NCBI RefSeq assembly: GCF_963678635.1 | Contig: NW_026971449.1 | Coordinates: forward strand, 43,501-107,500 | Direction of reading: 5' to 3' | DNA length: 64,000 nt | Source: Symsagittifera roscoffensis | Taxonomy: Eukaryota > Xenacoelomorpha > Acoela > Convolutidae | Part shown: positions 40,067 to 49,399 of the stretch, one piece after another | Numbering within the stretch: position 1 is the stretch's first letter | Layout: every line of letters begins with the position of its first letter | Made by a program: the position numbers and the translations under genes | The notes under the pieces: model-generated | Databases searched by the model: none | The model's input: the letters and a program-made list of their open reading frames with translations, nothing else | What the model was told of the DNA's origin: nothing

Positions 40067-40435
40067 ATGGTCGCTCGAAATTCAGCTGATTTCCCTATAT
40101 TTCGAGGACATGCAAGACAGTGTGGAAGAGGTTTTGGAGCTCTTGCACAAACTCTTGGGAGAACTGCACTCCCCTTTATTACAAAAAATATAGTCCTAGC
40201 TGCGAAAAGAATTAGGGCAGATTTGTTTGAAATCGCTGCTCCAGAGATTGGGGAAGTTGTTAGTGGACGAAAAAACTCAAAACATTTGCAAAAGATGAGG
40301 GAACAAAAACAGTTCGGAAACAATTGGGAGGTGGAAAAAAAAAATCTAAGCGTAGAACTGCTAGAACCAGTTCCATTTCTCGAAAAATTAGAGCGAAAAA
40401 CAGTCGCTCTCGCAAAGACATTTTTGACAATATAA
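40067..40435 (+). CDS. Small basic core or minor virion protein of the Polinton
   Basis: An intact 122-codon ORF between penton and major capsid genes, with 17 and 1 bases of spacing. The N-terminal half has FRGHARQCGRGFGALAQTL followed by TALPFI, a short amphipathic, Gly-rich region like the maturation-type peptides of adenovirus core/pVI-like proteins and of other Polintons. The rest is Lys/Arg/Glu-rich. Its role in capsid lining or DNA condensation is inferred from position and composition. Confidence 0.65.
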   Translation: MVARNSADFPIFRGHARQCGRGFGALAQTLGRTALPFITKNIVLAAKRIRADLFEIAAPEIGEVVSGRKNSKHLQKMREQKQFGNNWEVEKKNLSVELLEPVPFLEKLERKTVALAKTFLTI

Positions 40436-40436
40436 A

Positions 40437-41747
40437 ATGAGTGTAAACCAAAGTCATTTTTGGTACCGGGCTTTTACAAATTCTTCATTGGAGATTTTTG
40501 ATAAATTCCCAGTTTTGGAAACAATTATGTCATCTTGCATACAAGAAGTATTCCCCAGTACTTCTCTGGATGAAAGCAGTATTGAGTTTGAAATTGAAAC
40601 GGATCGTAATCTCTACTTGGATATGCGTGATACCCATCTTAGCTTAAAGCATCAACTATTCAAAGGAAGATTGTTTGATGCTTTCAAAAAAGAAAAAGCA
40701 GAACATAAAGCAAAATCGGAGGAAGACTCAGATGAGGAACCACAAACTTATTTAACTTATGTAAACAATCTACTACATTCTCTATTCTCCAACTGTGAAG
40801 TTTATTTTAACAATACAATGGTTTACAATGCCAATGGATTATATCCTCATAAGGCACAGATATCGAACGAATTCAACTCGTCAGCAGTGAGTAATAAAGG
40901 AATTCTTGCTTGTCATGGATACAGCTTTGAAGAAAATCCTGATGCATTTGATATGTATCCATTCACTGATAGAGCAAATTCCTTGGGAACAGGGATAACT
41001 TTTTCACTCTACGGGAGGCTCGCCATTGATTTTTTTACTTGCGAAAAACTGTTGCTACCAAATACCAACGTTCGAATTAAACTTATTCGAGCTAGACCTA
41101 ATTTTTACATGTTATCTGATAATCCAAATGTCAGTCTGAAAATAGCTGATTGTTCGTTGTTTACTAGAAAAATTTTAGTTGCTGAACCTAATCATCAATA
41201 CTTGCAATGGAATCTGGAAAGAGAACCTGCTCAATACAATTACATGGAAACTATAGCAAGCACCTTTATCATTCCATCTCGTCAAAATCAATTCATACAA
41301 GAAAATATATTCAATAACGCTCCAATAAGAAGAGTAGCTGTTGCAATGAATACAATTTCAGCTTTTGCAGGTTGTTTTCATAAAAACCCTTTCAGCTATC
41401 AGCAATTTCATTTAAGAGAACTTGGAATTATTCGGAGTGGAAGAGCAATTGTTTCATTAGATACAACTTCTCCTTGTCGACCTTATGTTACAACAATGAA
41501 AGCAATGCAGTTTAACGAAGATTTCCCAGCTCTTCCTATGGAAGATTTTCAAAATCGCTATATTCTAGTTTTTGACTTGACTTCACTACAGGATGCTGCT
41601 GAACAGTTGCATTATCCAGAACTTAGTGGAGAAAGCTTGAGATTAGAAATGTTTTTTCAGTTTCCCTTGGAGCAAGTAACGGAAGTGATAGTCTTGGGAG
41701 AAAGACTATCAAATGTTCAAATTGACAAAATCGGAACAGTCGCTTAA
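40437..41747 (+). CDS. Polinton major capsid protein (double jelly roll)
   Basis: An intact 436-codon ORF. Length, position and sequence fit the hexon-like double jelly-roll major capsid protein of Polintons: a first domain with LYLDMRDTHLSLKHQLFKG, LFSNCEVYFNNTMVYNANG and YPHKAQISNEFNSS; a middle containing FSLYGRLAIDFFTCEKLLLP and VRIKLIRARPNFYML; and an end with FDLTSLQD and LRLEMFFQFPL. Capsid hexamers of trimers would be built from it. An acidic/Lys-rich loop lies at about residues 85-105. The gene has no stop or frameshift, in contrast to polymerase and integrase. Confidence 0.95.
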   Translation: MSVNQSHFWYRAFTNSSLEIFDKFPVLETIMSSCIQEVFPSTSLDESSIEFEIETDRNLYLDMRDTHLSLKHQLFKGRLFDAFKKEKAEHKAKSEEDSDEEPQTYLTYVNNLLHSLFSNCEVYFNNTMVYNANGLYPHKAQISNEFNSSAVSNKGILACHGYSFEENPDAFDMYPFTDRANSLGTGITFSLYGRLAIDFFTCEKLLLPNTNVRIKLIRARPNFYMLSDNPNVSLKIADCSLFTRKILVAEPNHQYLQWNLEREPAQYNYMETIASTFIIPSRQNQFIQENIFNNAPIRRVAVAMNTISAFAGCFHKNPFSYQQFHLRELGIIRSGRAIVSLDTTSPCRPYVTTMKAMQFNEDFPALPMEDFQNRYILVFDLTSLQDAAEQLHYPELSGESLRLEMFFQFPLEQVTEVIVLGERLSNVQIDKIGTVA

Positions 41748-41748
41748 A

Positions 41749-42009
41749 ATGTTTAGTTTTTTTGAGTTTTCAGGTTCCTATAAAAATATTGTAGCTTTTT
41801 TGGGACTTTTCATTGTGATTGTCTCTGTACTATTTATTTTGTTTTTCTTCAGACCTAAATCTCCAGAAAAAGCAGCTAATGAATGCTGTTTAATTGAAAA
41901 CCCAAGACATTTCTTCAACCTAGACTGTAAATCAGTGTTCAACAAATTTTGTCCAGTTCACAAGTTTTGTGTTTGGGACTTTGTTGATTCAGTACCTAAA
42001 TGCGAATAA
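41749..42009 (+). CDS. Small single-span, Cys-rich membrane protein
   Basis: An 86-codon ORF from ATG 41749, one base after the major capsid stop; an in-frame ATG at 41713 inside the capsid gene is less likely. One membrane helix lies at about residues 13-34 (IVAFLGLFIVIVSVLFILFFF), followed by about 50 residues with six Cys (ECCLIENPRHFFNLDC, FCPVHKFC). The layout suggests a type III or signal-anchor protein with a disulfide or metal-bound domain. No family is recognised. Confidence 0.6.
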   Translation: MFSFFEFSGSYKNIVAFLGLFIVIVSVLFILFFFRPKSPEKAANECCLIENPRHFFNLDCKSVFNKFCPVHKFCVWDFVDSVPKCE

Positions 42010-42099
42010 GTCAATAACTTTAGGATTTATCATCCTAAAATACAATATCATACTTTCTATTTTTTTGTTTTAGATGTAAATCAGCTAACATTTGCGAAA

Positions 42100-42498
42100 A
42101 TGGATAATTTTTCACTTCTGCAAATTATTGAAAGAATTCCTGAAATCAGGTTCAAGTACATGGGACCTTACCCCTCTGATAAAGTACCTCAACTAACAAA
42201 ATACTCTTTTGCAATTGTTAACTCAGCTCCAAGCAATGATAGAGGGGAGCACTGGATCATGATGGCTCGATTGGATAAAACTTACTATTTTGCTAATTCT
42301 TTGGGTCGGAAAAGAACAATTTATTCCTTTCTAACAAAAAAGTATCGGCGAATGGTTCCTCGAAAGCTACAAAAAACTGATAATTTGTGTGGATTTTACG
42401 CAATTTATTCAGCATTTCTTCTTTTTAAATTCTACCAGACAAACTTGAATAAAATTCATGATGTGCATGTTTTGAATTTTATAAGTAATTTTATGTAA
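42100..42498 (+). CDS. Adenain-like cysteine protease of the Polinton
   Basis: An intact 132-codon ORF. It matches the C48/C5-type maturation proteases that cleave virion precursors: His51 in GEHWIMM, the acidic-residue position in YFANSLG (here Asn66 where Asp or Glu is usual), Gln91 for the oxyanion hole and Cys97 in NLCGFYAIY. It is the last gene before the right terminal repeat. The Asn for acid change may lower activity or be tolerated. The length is normal for the Polinton form. Confidence 0.9.
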   Translation: MDNFSLLQIIERIPEIRFKYMGPYPSDKVPQLTKYSFAIVNSAPSNDRGEHWIMMARLDKTYYFANSLGRKRTIYSFLTKKYRRMVPRKLQKTDNLCGFYAIYSAFLLFKFYQTNLNKIHDVHVLNFISNFM

Positions 42499-42509
42499 AT
42501 TTGTAGTTT

Positions 42510-43110
42510 TTTCATTGGTAAGTGTAAATTATGGCAGTAAGGTTACTATACGATGCAGTGATTTATATATTTTCATTGTAATTTAATTTTTCTTCTCAAA
42601 AAATTGATTTTTCGAATTTCAGTAGGTTTCAGAATAGATTCAGATAGATAGAAAGTAAAATTATCTAATAAATTTTTATTAGATCAAATTATACAAAATC
42701 TTATCGTGTTTTGAATTATTTTTTTGAAAATTTTTTCATAAAAAATCCAAGTTTTTACCCAAAAACTCTTACCATTGACTTACCATGTATCAAAAAATTA
42801 ATTAAAAGTCCTTCATTACACAACCAACGCGTAATTAATCTTTGATATTTACAAATTAGTTAACAAGCGAAAACATTTTTGCGAAAAAACTAGACATTTC
42901 CACACAAAAATTACGTTTTTCTTACCATTATCTTACCATCACTAAAACCAAAAACCTTACCATCGGTATTCCCTGTCTTAATACATTGTAGACTCTATAC
43001 CTAATCTTAATACATAGCTTGCAGACCGGATGCTCTATTCCCTATCTTAATACATGTGGGTCTGCAGGGGACCCCCCCCCCCCCCCTGATCACCTCCAAC
43101 ATCTACTACT
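42510..43110 (-). repeat. Polinton right terminal inverted repeat
   Basis: Reverse complement of the left TIR, ending CATCTACTACT at 43110. A run of about 16 C at 43072-43086 is longer than the G run on the left. The three iterons are at 42967-42985, 42995-43014 and 43035-43054. Confidence 0.9.
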
Positions 43111-43116
43111 GTGCTG
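43111..43116. repeat. Polinton target site duplication, right
   Basis: GTGCTG, identical to 25984-25989. Confidence 0.9.
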
Positions 43117-43416
43117 AGTAAGGTTCATCGGTAATTTGAGTATGGAGTGTTTGAAGGGGGGTTGGGGAAAAGTGGATGGGCTAGGCTCGGAGTCTGGGAA
43201 TTCGTCTGGGTCTTCAATATCAGAGTTGTTAAATTGTGAACTTGTGTGAAAAACTGCGTTTATGGAAGTGTCATCTGAATCCATGCTTGGTGAATTATTA
43301 GAGTATGATGGTACAAGATAGGGAGTGAAATCAGAAAGTGATATGTTTGGATAGTGACGTTGGAGATTGGATGGGTATGAAAGGGAACAGTTGTGGGATC
43401 CAATCTGGCGGCTCAT
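43117..43416 (-). pseudogene. 3' accessory ORF of copy B, N-terminal part
   Basis: A minus-strand frame starting MSRQIGSHNCSLSYPSN runs into the Polinton edge. Its acidic middle (NNSDIEDPDEFPDSEPS) matches copy A at about 3080. It shows that the accessory ORF probably starts inside the end of the envelope-like gene in another frame. Confidence 0.55.
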
Positions 43417-43614
43417 CGTAGGCTAAAAGAATGGCGGCTCTGAGAACGGAAATTAGTGGTATGTGGCTGATCTATAATTTGTTCATACGTTTCTTCTACA
43501 TTATTGAGGCGGTATTATGTGAGTAACTGGACTTTGTTGATAAATACGACTTGTAGAGTTGTGCTCTGTTAGGGCTATATTCCTGGAATTTCGTTGTACT
43601 AAAGATACTAGATG

Positions 43615-44767
43615 CTAATTATGTAAAGTGTGCAATTGTGGTGCAGTAGGTGTTGTATTTTTGTTGTCGTGTGCATTATCACATGCATTTGGTGATAGTT
43701 GTTTGTTATATTCCTTTATTTGAGCGTCTGGAAGGGTTTTGTTAATTGAGGTTGAAAATATTGCGAAAAATCCTGCGAAAATTAAGCGTGCTACACTTGC
43801 TTGTTTGTTTATTTGTGTGTGTATTGCACTTGTATTATAGATTCCATTCAATAATGAGAAATGAAAATCAAAAAAGTTAAACATTGCATATAATATAGTC
43901 AATCTTTCTAATATGTTGTAGGGCCATCCTAGAAAGGCGAAGAGTTCATTTTTCAAATTTACAAAACTAAAAAAATTGATGGGTGATATATCTTGTGTAC
44001 GGTATTTTTCACCGTTTAAATAAATGTAGTATTTTATATCTTTAAAATATCCTCTGTAGTCTTGTCTGAAAATCGTTGCAGTTTCAGAAAATTTTCTTAA
44101 GTTTTGGTCGATGGATTGTCTTTGTATTGTATCCATTTTTGTAAGAAACTCTTGAAATTGTTGTGTGCAGATGTGATCTTGAATATCTGGTCTAGAGTAT
44201 ATACCTATTGATTGTAATTCTATATTTGGGTTTCTAGCAATAGCTCTGATACTTTCAGGTGAAACTTTCTTTAATGTTGGCTTAAGTGTAGGATATGGTG
44301 TGAGAAGATAATATTTATATTCATCGGGATTTAAGTGTACAATCTTGTGGCTATTTCCAGATCCCTTATGGGACAGCTGTATCCCAAAAAAAAATGTTTC
44401 TCTAGAAATGGTGTCAACAAAAGGTTCTTTATTTTTGTAGAATATGGGGATTCTATTGTAACAGCTTTTGTCTTCAAATACATATAATTTTTTATACTTT
44501 TTTCGTGCAATTGTAGTACCATAAAACACTTCCTTCGTAGTCGATAACATTTGATCTATTTCCTGACAACAAATATCCTGCATAAGGTATTTTTAATACT
44601 GGAAGTGCAAGTGATTGTAAAATATGTGTTCGTTCAAATTCACATAAGTGATGAAGCGTTTCTAGTTCTGATAGTGACATTTCTTGAAAGACTCTACTTA
44701 TTGTATAGTCTAGTTTTATGTCTAATTGTGTGTCATAGTGAATTGCATCGAAATAGTAATTGTTCAT
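43615..44767 (-). pseudogene. Envelope-like glycoprotein, middle and membrane part (copy B)
   Basis: The frame 43615-44583 (322 codons) joins what copy A has in separate frames: a Cys segment (CYNRIPIFYKNKEPFVD), a soluble part (DTIQRQSIDQNLRKFSETA), two membrane helices (LTILYAMFNFF...; ARLIFAGFFAIFSTS) and a polar tail. The upstream frame 44492-44767 (MNNYYFDAIHYDTQLDIKLD, then MSLSELETLHHLCEFERT) is the preceding helical part, with a frameshift in the overlap. The comparison shows these segments belong to one protein. Confidence 0.65.
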
Positions 44768-44799
44768 AAGTGATAGTTCTTGTAAACGTGCACTGCTTT

Positions 44800-45985
44800 T
44801 GTCTCTTGGTCGAAGTTCTCCACCAGTTGTTACTGTGTTTTTCAGAAATGTTACTCAGATGTATGAGTTTTCGTCACGATTTGAAATGTGATGTGATCGA
44901 TTTGGGATAGTTATTAGTTTTCCTGTGTTCATGTCAATTTCTGAGTTTTGTGTTTTATAAAATGGAGTGTTATATTTGCAAGCGAGTTCTGTTTCTGGGT
45001 AGATTTGAAAACGTGTCAATTTGTTTTTGATATTGTTGATATTGTTGAAATGATTTGTCGGATTTTGGCAGGGTTTAATTGATCATAAGGGATGGATTCA
45101 AAACGATAGTTTTTGTTGTTGAAATTTTACCATTCTTGCGTGTATTCTTGCAACTTGAAATGTGGTACACGTGTCTTTGGGGAACCAAACAATAGTTGCT
45201 TGTTTTCTTGTTGTTGGATCGCACTATCGTTGATCTTTTCCAGAAGTTAATCGTATTCCTTGATAAATGATAGTGTCGTCTTTTAAATCTCGTGTTGGTT
45301 GTACTTTTTCTAATTGGATTTTCCAATCAAAAAACTTAATTTATTGATATCTTTTGTTTTTTGTGTCAGCTTTGCAATAAGAAGGGTTGTTTATTCCAAT
45401 GTGTGGTATCCAAGTTTTATCATGGAGATCAAAAATTTTTCGTTCATGTGCGCCCTTGAACGGGCTTTTTCATCTAATTTTATATGACCTTGGTACCTTT
45501 CAAGTTCCGCTTGATGTGCAGTGTCTGAAATAACTTGAAAAATTACCAATTTTCGGTTTGTGCCTATATTACTTTGATAGAAAGATTCTTAGACAAGTCT
45601 ATTTTTGTTTCCATTTGAGACTTGGGAACAATTTACATTTTTCTCTGAAATTGTTGCTGTAAGTTTTTATCCTATTATGGTGTAGCTCGGGCTTTTGAAT
45701 AAAATGTGGCTTTTATATTTGTTGTTTCTGCTTCTTGTGGTTTGGATTCGCATTGAGTTACCTGGTTTATAGCGTTTTTATGTAGTGTTTTTTTTCATTT
45801 TCTTCACAATCATAGTGTGTGGCAGGTAAATCTTGGGAAGTGTTCGGGGAGAAGGGTTTTTATGATTAGGTGGTTCTGAAAAAGTAAAAAGGAGTAGGTT
45901 TTGAAGGAGAAGGATTACTAAAAATACAGATAGTCCATTTTTAGTATAGTCCTGAATATGAATTATAGAATGTAATGTATCCAAG
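44800..45985 (-). pseudogene. Envelope-like ectodomain remnant (copy B)
   Basis: Fragments match copy A 4826-5815, including the KDTCTTFQVARIHARM-like segment at about 45160. At 45778-45984 the frame carries a strongly hydrophobic signal-like segment (SVFLVILLLQNLLLFTFS) followed by a Pro-rich stretch. This indicates where the mature ectodomain begins and that the protein enters the secretory route. Multiple stops interrupt it. Confidence 0.55.
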
Positions 45986-47080
45986 TGTCTTTTTTGTATA
46001 TCTATCGTTTTTATAGATAACTTCTGTTGTGATAAATGGGGGAGGTAATGATTGAGCTGTTATAAGTGTTGATGCTAAGGGGAGAGGATGATGTACCTAA
46101 TTGTTTAATTTTACATTTATTTCAAATTTTAAAGGTTGTCTTGTGTAAGGATTCGTATGTTGTGTTCCTGTATGTCTTTGTGAATAACGTGTCGATATTG
46201 TAATCTGTTGAGTGGCCAATTATGTAGTCTGTTACTGTCGAGATATTGACCAAAAAATAGAGGGGATGCTACGAATATATTCCAATTAATCGTAGGCGTG
46301 TTGTATTGGTTAAATGTTCCTTATATCTATCGTCTAAATTTGTTGGGAAATTTGGACGAAATGATGTTGTTGGGGTCTGTTTTATTGAATGGGTTGAAGG
46401 AAGTGAGAGGGTTTCTGGTAATGACAAATATGTATCCGAAGATATATGTAGGGTCGTTTACCAAGTTTCTTTCACCTTGAGTGAAAGCTTGTGTCATCCA
46501 ATATGGGAGACGTTGTAATGAATTTGGGGGGTTAAAGGGCTTTTCACGATATTCTTCGGATGCGGGGGCTGATCCTAAGTAATCGATGGTGTGTTTGGAT
46601 TATTTTGTTGTGTGGTAAAAAGTAATAGCGGAGGGTACTTTGAATTGTACTAGTGGAAAGATCTAGAGGATTTGGGATTGTTGATGAGGGTATATTAAAT
46701 TGAACTCTGGGAGTTGTAAAAGTTCTATTTAGTCTTGGATGTATGATTTGTCTATCTATTGTGGATGTACTTTGGTTTTGACTTGGATGTCCTGTTCTAT
46801 TAAGGTCTTGATGAAGAGAGGATAATATGTTTTGGGGTTCGCTTAGGTGTGCGTGGCAAACTGCAGGTTCTAGAGGATCTGATTAAAGTGAATTTCTTTC
46901 CTCAAATGTATATTGGTTTTCTTGAAATGAAATACGTGTTGATGAATGTGGCTGATTTGTCTGACTGGATTTGTCTGATTTATCTGACTGTTGATGTTGT
47001 TGGAGAATCCTGGGATGTCGTAGTCGGTGGGGACTGTTGTTTGGGTTGTTGATTAGAAATTTTGAAAAGTTGTTCAAATT
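45986..47080 (-). pseudogene. Pro/Ser-rich pre-envelope region remnant (copy B)
   Basis: Broken matches to copy A 5880-6990 (for example a TRISFQENQYTFEERNS segment at about 46890-46950 against TRISFQDNPYTFEERHA). No continuous frame. Plus-strand open frames here are by-products. Confidence 0.45.
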
Positions 47081-47086
47081 TTTTAC

Positions 47087-47275
47087 CTATGAAGAACATT
47101 TATGTTGATAATAAAAGTCTTCTATGAAAGTGATTAAAAGTATTGTTGCTAACGCAAAAGTTATTATTGCCTTTTTTATACGTTTGCATATTGTCAGAAT
47201 TAGGGATTTTATAAATGTGAAAAAAATCACTAAAAGAAGAAAACTGACCTTTTCATTGAATAGGTGTCTTAACAT
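47087..47275 (-). CDS. Small membrane protein ORF 2 (copy B), 62 aa
   Basis: Same length as 6995-7183 and sharing KKAIITFALATILL. Two membrane helices. The ATG directly follows the stop of the upstream ORF (TAAATG). It is open despite decay all round it. Confidence 0.6.
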   Translation of the reverse strand: MLRHLFNEKVSFLLLVIFFTFIKSLILTICKRIKKAIITFALATILLITFIEDFYYQHKCSS

Positions 47276-47623
47276 TTAGATAGTTGTTGAAATATCGTAC
47301 CTGAGGAGGTGGTCAAGAATTTTTGCAAAGTTGAGGTAGGTTTTGTGTAGGGAATAGAAAATTTTGGAAAAACTGCGGGATGTTATAAAGAGAAAAGGAA
47401 ATAATTCGAAAGTATCTATAACAAAAAATATGCTGATTTTAAAAAAGGTTGATAGGGTGGGAAAAAAATCTGAAGATATGATTTTGGGAAATTTGACTAA
47501 TTTGGAAAGCAGCATTTGAAAAATTATTCGTTCTTGCCGAACTAATTTTTCACTTTTTGAGGCTAAATTTGAGTGTGGTCCGATTGTTTTTTGAGTTTTG
47601 ACACGTGAGTTGGATATAGGCAA
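47276..47623 (-). CDS. Small membrane protein ORF 1 (copy B), 115 aa
   Basis: An intact form of the gene that is frameshifted in copy A (7180-7580). A polar N-terminus of about 45 residues is followed by hydrophobic segments (FFPTLSTFFKISIFFVIDTF and LFPFLFITSR). Stop and next start abut, implying coupled translation. Unknown function. Confidence 0.55.
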   Translation of the reverse strand: MPISNSRVKTQKTIGPHSNLASKSEKLVRQERIIFQMLLSKLVKFPKIISSDFFPTLSTFFKISIFFVIDTFELFPFLFITSRSFSKIFYSLHKTYLNFAKILDHLLRYDISTTI

Positions 47624-47753
47624 TTTTTGCTGAAGAAAAGTCTGAAGATCTAAAAATGAGCTTACTACTTTTGTTTTAGTTTATGGGATGATTGGGGGTA
47701 TTCAGGAGTAACCAATTAGAAAGAGGCTTTTGGAATTCAATTTTCTTAAAAAT

Positions 47754-49190
47754 CTAAAATTGTGGAATGACATTTTTGTACTTTTTTTGTGGTTGATTTT
47801 GAAGTCGCGATGATTGTCGTTGTTGAGAATTTTCTTTTATTTCTTGCAGTAAAATTTTTTCTTTTAATTTTTGGTTTTTTCTTTGTTTCTGAGGTATCTG
47901 TTTATTGCTTATTTCTTGGGATTTTTGTCGGTTTTTTCCTTTTTTTAGATTCTGAAAATTGTGATAAACAATTTGCGTCATTTGTTTGTTTTTGATTATT
48001 GTCTGATATGTCGTGAACAACTTTGAATCCTGTAAAGGAGTATAATTGTGTTAGCTCACGAAGAGCGTATTCTTTTGGGTAATAGGGTAAAAGACTGTTT
48101 CAATGCTGAACAATTTCTTTTTTATTCAAACCAATAAGTTTATATGTTACAACAGTGTTTTTATCAATGATTTGAAACGGTCCTGATGATTTGAAACGGA
48201 TTGGTTGTAGTTTTTAGACATTCTTTTTTGTGTTACAAATTTTGGGATCAGACATTTGTTCCAACTTTCAAGTTTGTAGCTGGTGTGAATTGAGAATTTA
48301 TTTGGGAATGAACACTCCGTCTTTGTTATAGTTTTTTGGCTATTTTTTATTATTTTCCTTGTGTTTTTTATCTTTGTTCAAAATCTATTCAGTATGTGTG
48401 CCGGAAGTTAGTTTTAAAATTTATGGGAGATGAAAATGATTTTTATCGTGTGTATGTAATGGTAGATTATAAAAAATTGGTTCTTTTGTAGAATGGCAAT
48501 AACATTGTGTGTTTGCTGTAAACATTATTGGATTCCGTGGTTTTTGATTAAAAACCATTTCACAAGGTGATAATCTAAGGTTGCTGTTACTTTTGAATTG
48601 TAAGCTATGTGGAATAATTTTACATCTGTTGACCATTCAGTATATCTTGTATCGTTTCCCATTATGATACATCAGAGATATTCTTGTAGTGAACGGTTCA
48701 TTCCTTCGACTAAACCATTAGTCCAAAGGGCATGGGATGTTTGTGGTTTGTGTTTAATTTTGTATAAATGGCATAGTGTGATTATTTCATTATTTAGTGC
48801 CATTATTTGTGACAAGGATTTCTGGTAATCCAATTTTGCTATCCAGTGATAATAAAGTGTTGTATATGTATAATAGGCTTTACAAGGAGGTACTGGGTTG
48901 AGTGCTACGTAGTGGGTAAATGCGTCAACTATGACCATTATAGATGAGTTTTCTTCTGACGAGGGTGATATTGGTCCTTTTGTATCAAATGAGGTTCTGT
49001 GGTTAAAATATAAATTTTGTCTTCTAAAATCTTGTTTTTCTGCTATTTGTTTTTGATGTTTCTATTGTTTTAATTAATTGGCATGTTATGCAATCGTTGC
49101 ATAATACTTTGATCCAGATCGTTGCATTTGGAAAATAAAAATTTTGAATAAAGTTTGAGTATTTCTTTTCTGATCATGCATGTCCTCTAA
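47754..49190 (-). pseudogene. Retroelement integrase, copy B, broken
   Basis: Pieces match copy A integrase: a basic tail at 47754-48020, FNQKPRNPIMFTAN at 48421-48636, and the core at 48672-48938 with VIVDAFTHYVALNPVPPC and GLVEGMNRSLQEYL. The TDNG Asp motif is damaged at about 48800. Several frameshifts and stops. Confidence 0.85.
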
Positions 49191-49399
49191 TATTTAAGGA
49201 ATGTGAAATGTGAAATGCTAGGAATGCCATACTTAGTGGTAAACAGGGTATTTTTAAATCAGATATTTGGTTATCATTTATGGATCTATTATTGAGTTTT
49301 CTAAAGTATCTGAAAGGTCTTTTTTTCTAGAATTGTGATATCTGCTTTTAGGGGTTCTGTTTTATAATTGCGCCAAAACTTCAATTGTCTAATGACTGG

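Larger units (their letters stand above)
25990..43110. mobile_element. Polinton/Maverick DNA transposon
   Basis: A 17,121-bp element with inverted repeats of about 600 bp beginning AGTAGTAGATG and ending CATCTACTACT, flanked by a perfect 6-bp duplication. The 5'-AG...CT-3' ends and 6-bp duplication are the established Polinton signature. It carries the full diagnostic set: protein-primed DNA polymerase B, retroviral-type integrase, packaging ATPase, adenain-like protease, major and minor capsid proteins. Polymerase is on the minus strand and most other genes on the plus strand. Damage is uneven: major capsid, core, protease and several small genes are open; polymerase, integrase, penton and ATPase are broken. 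Confidence 0.97.
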
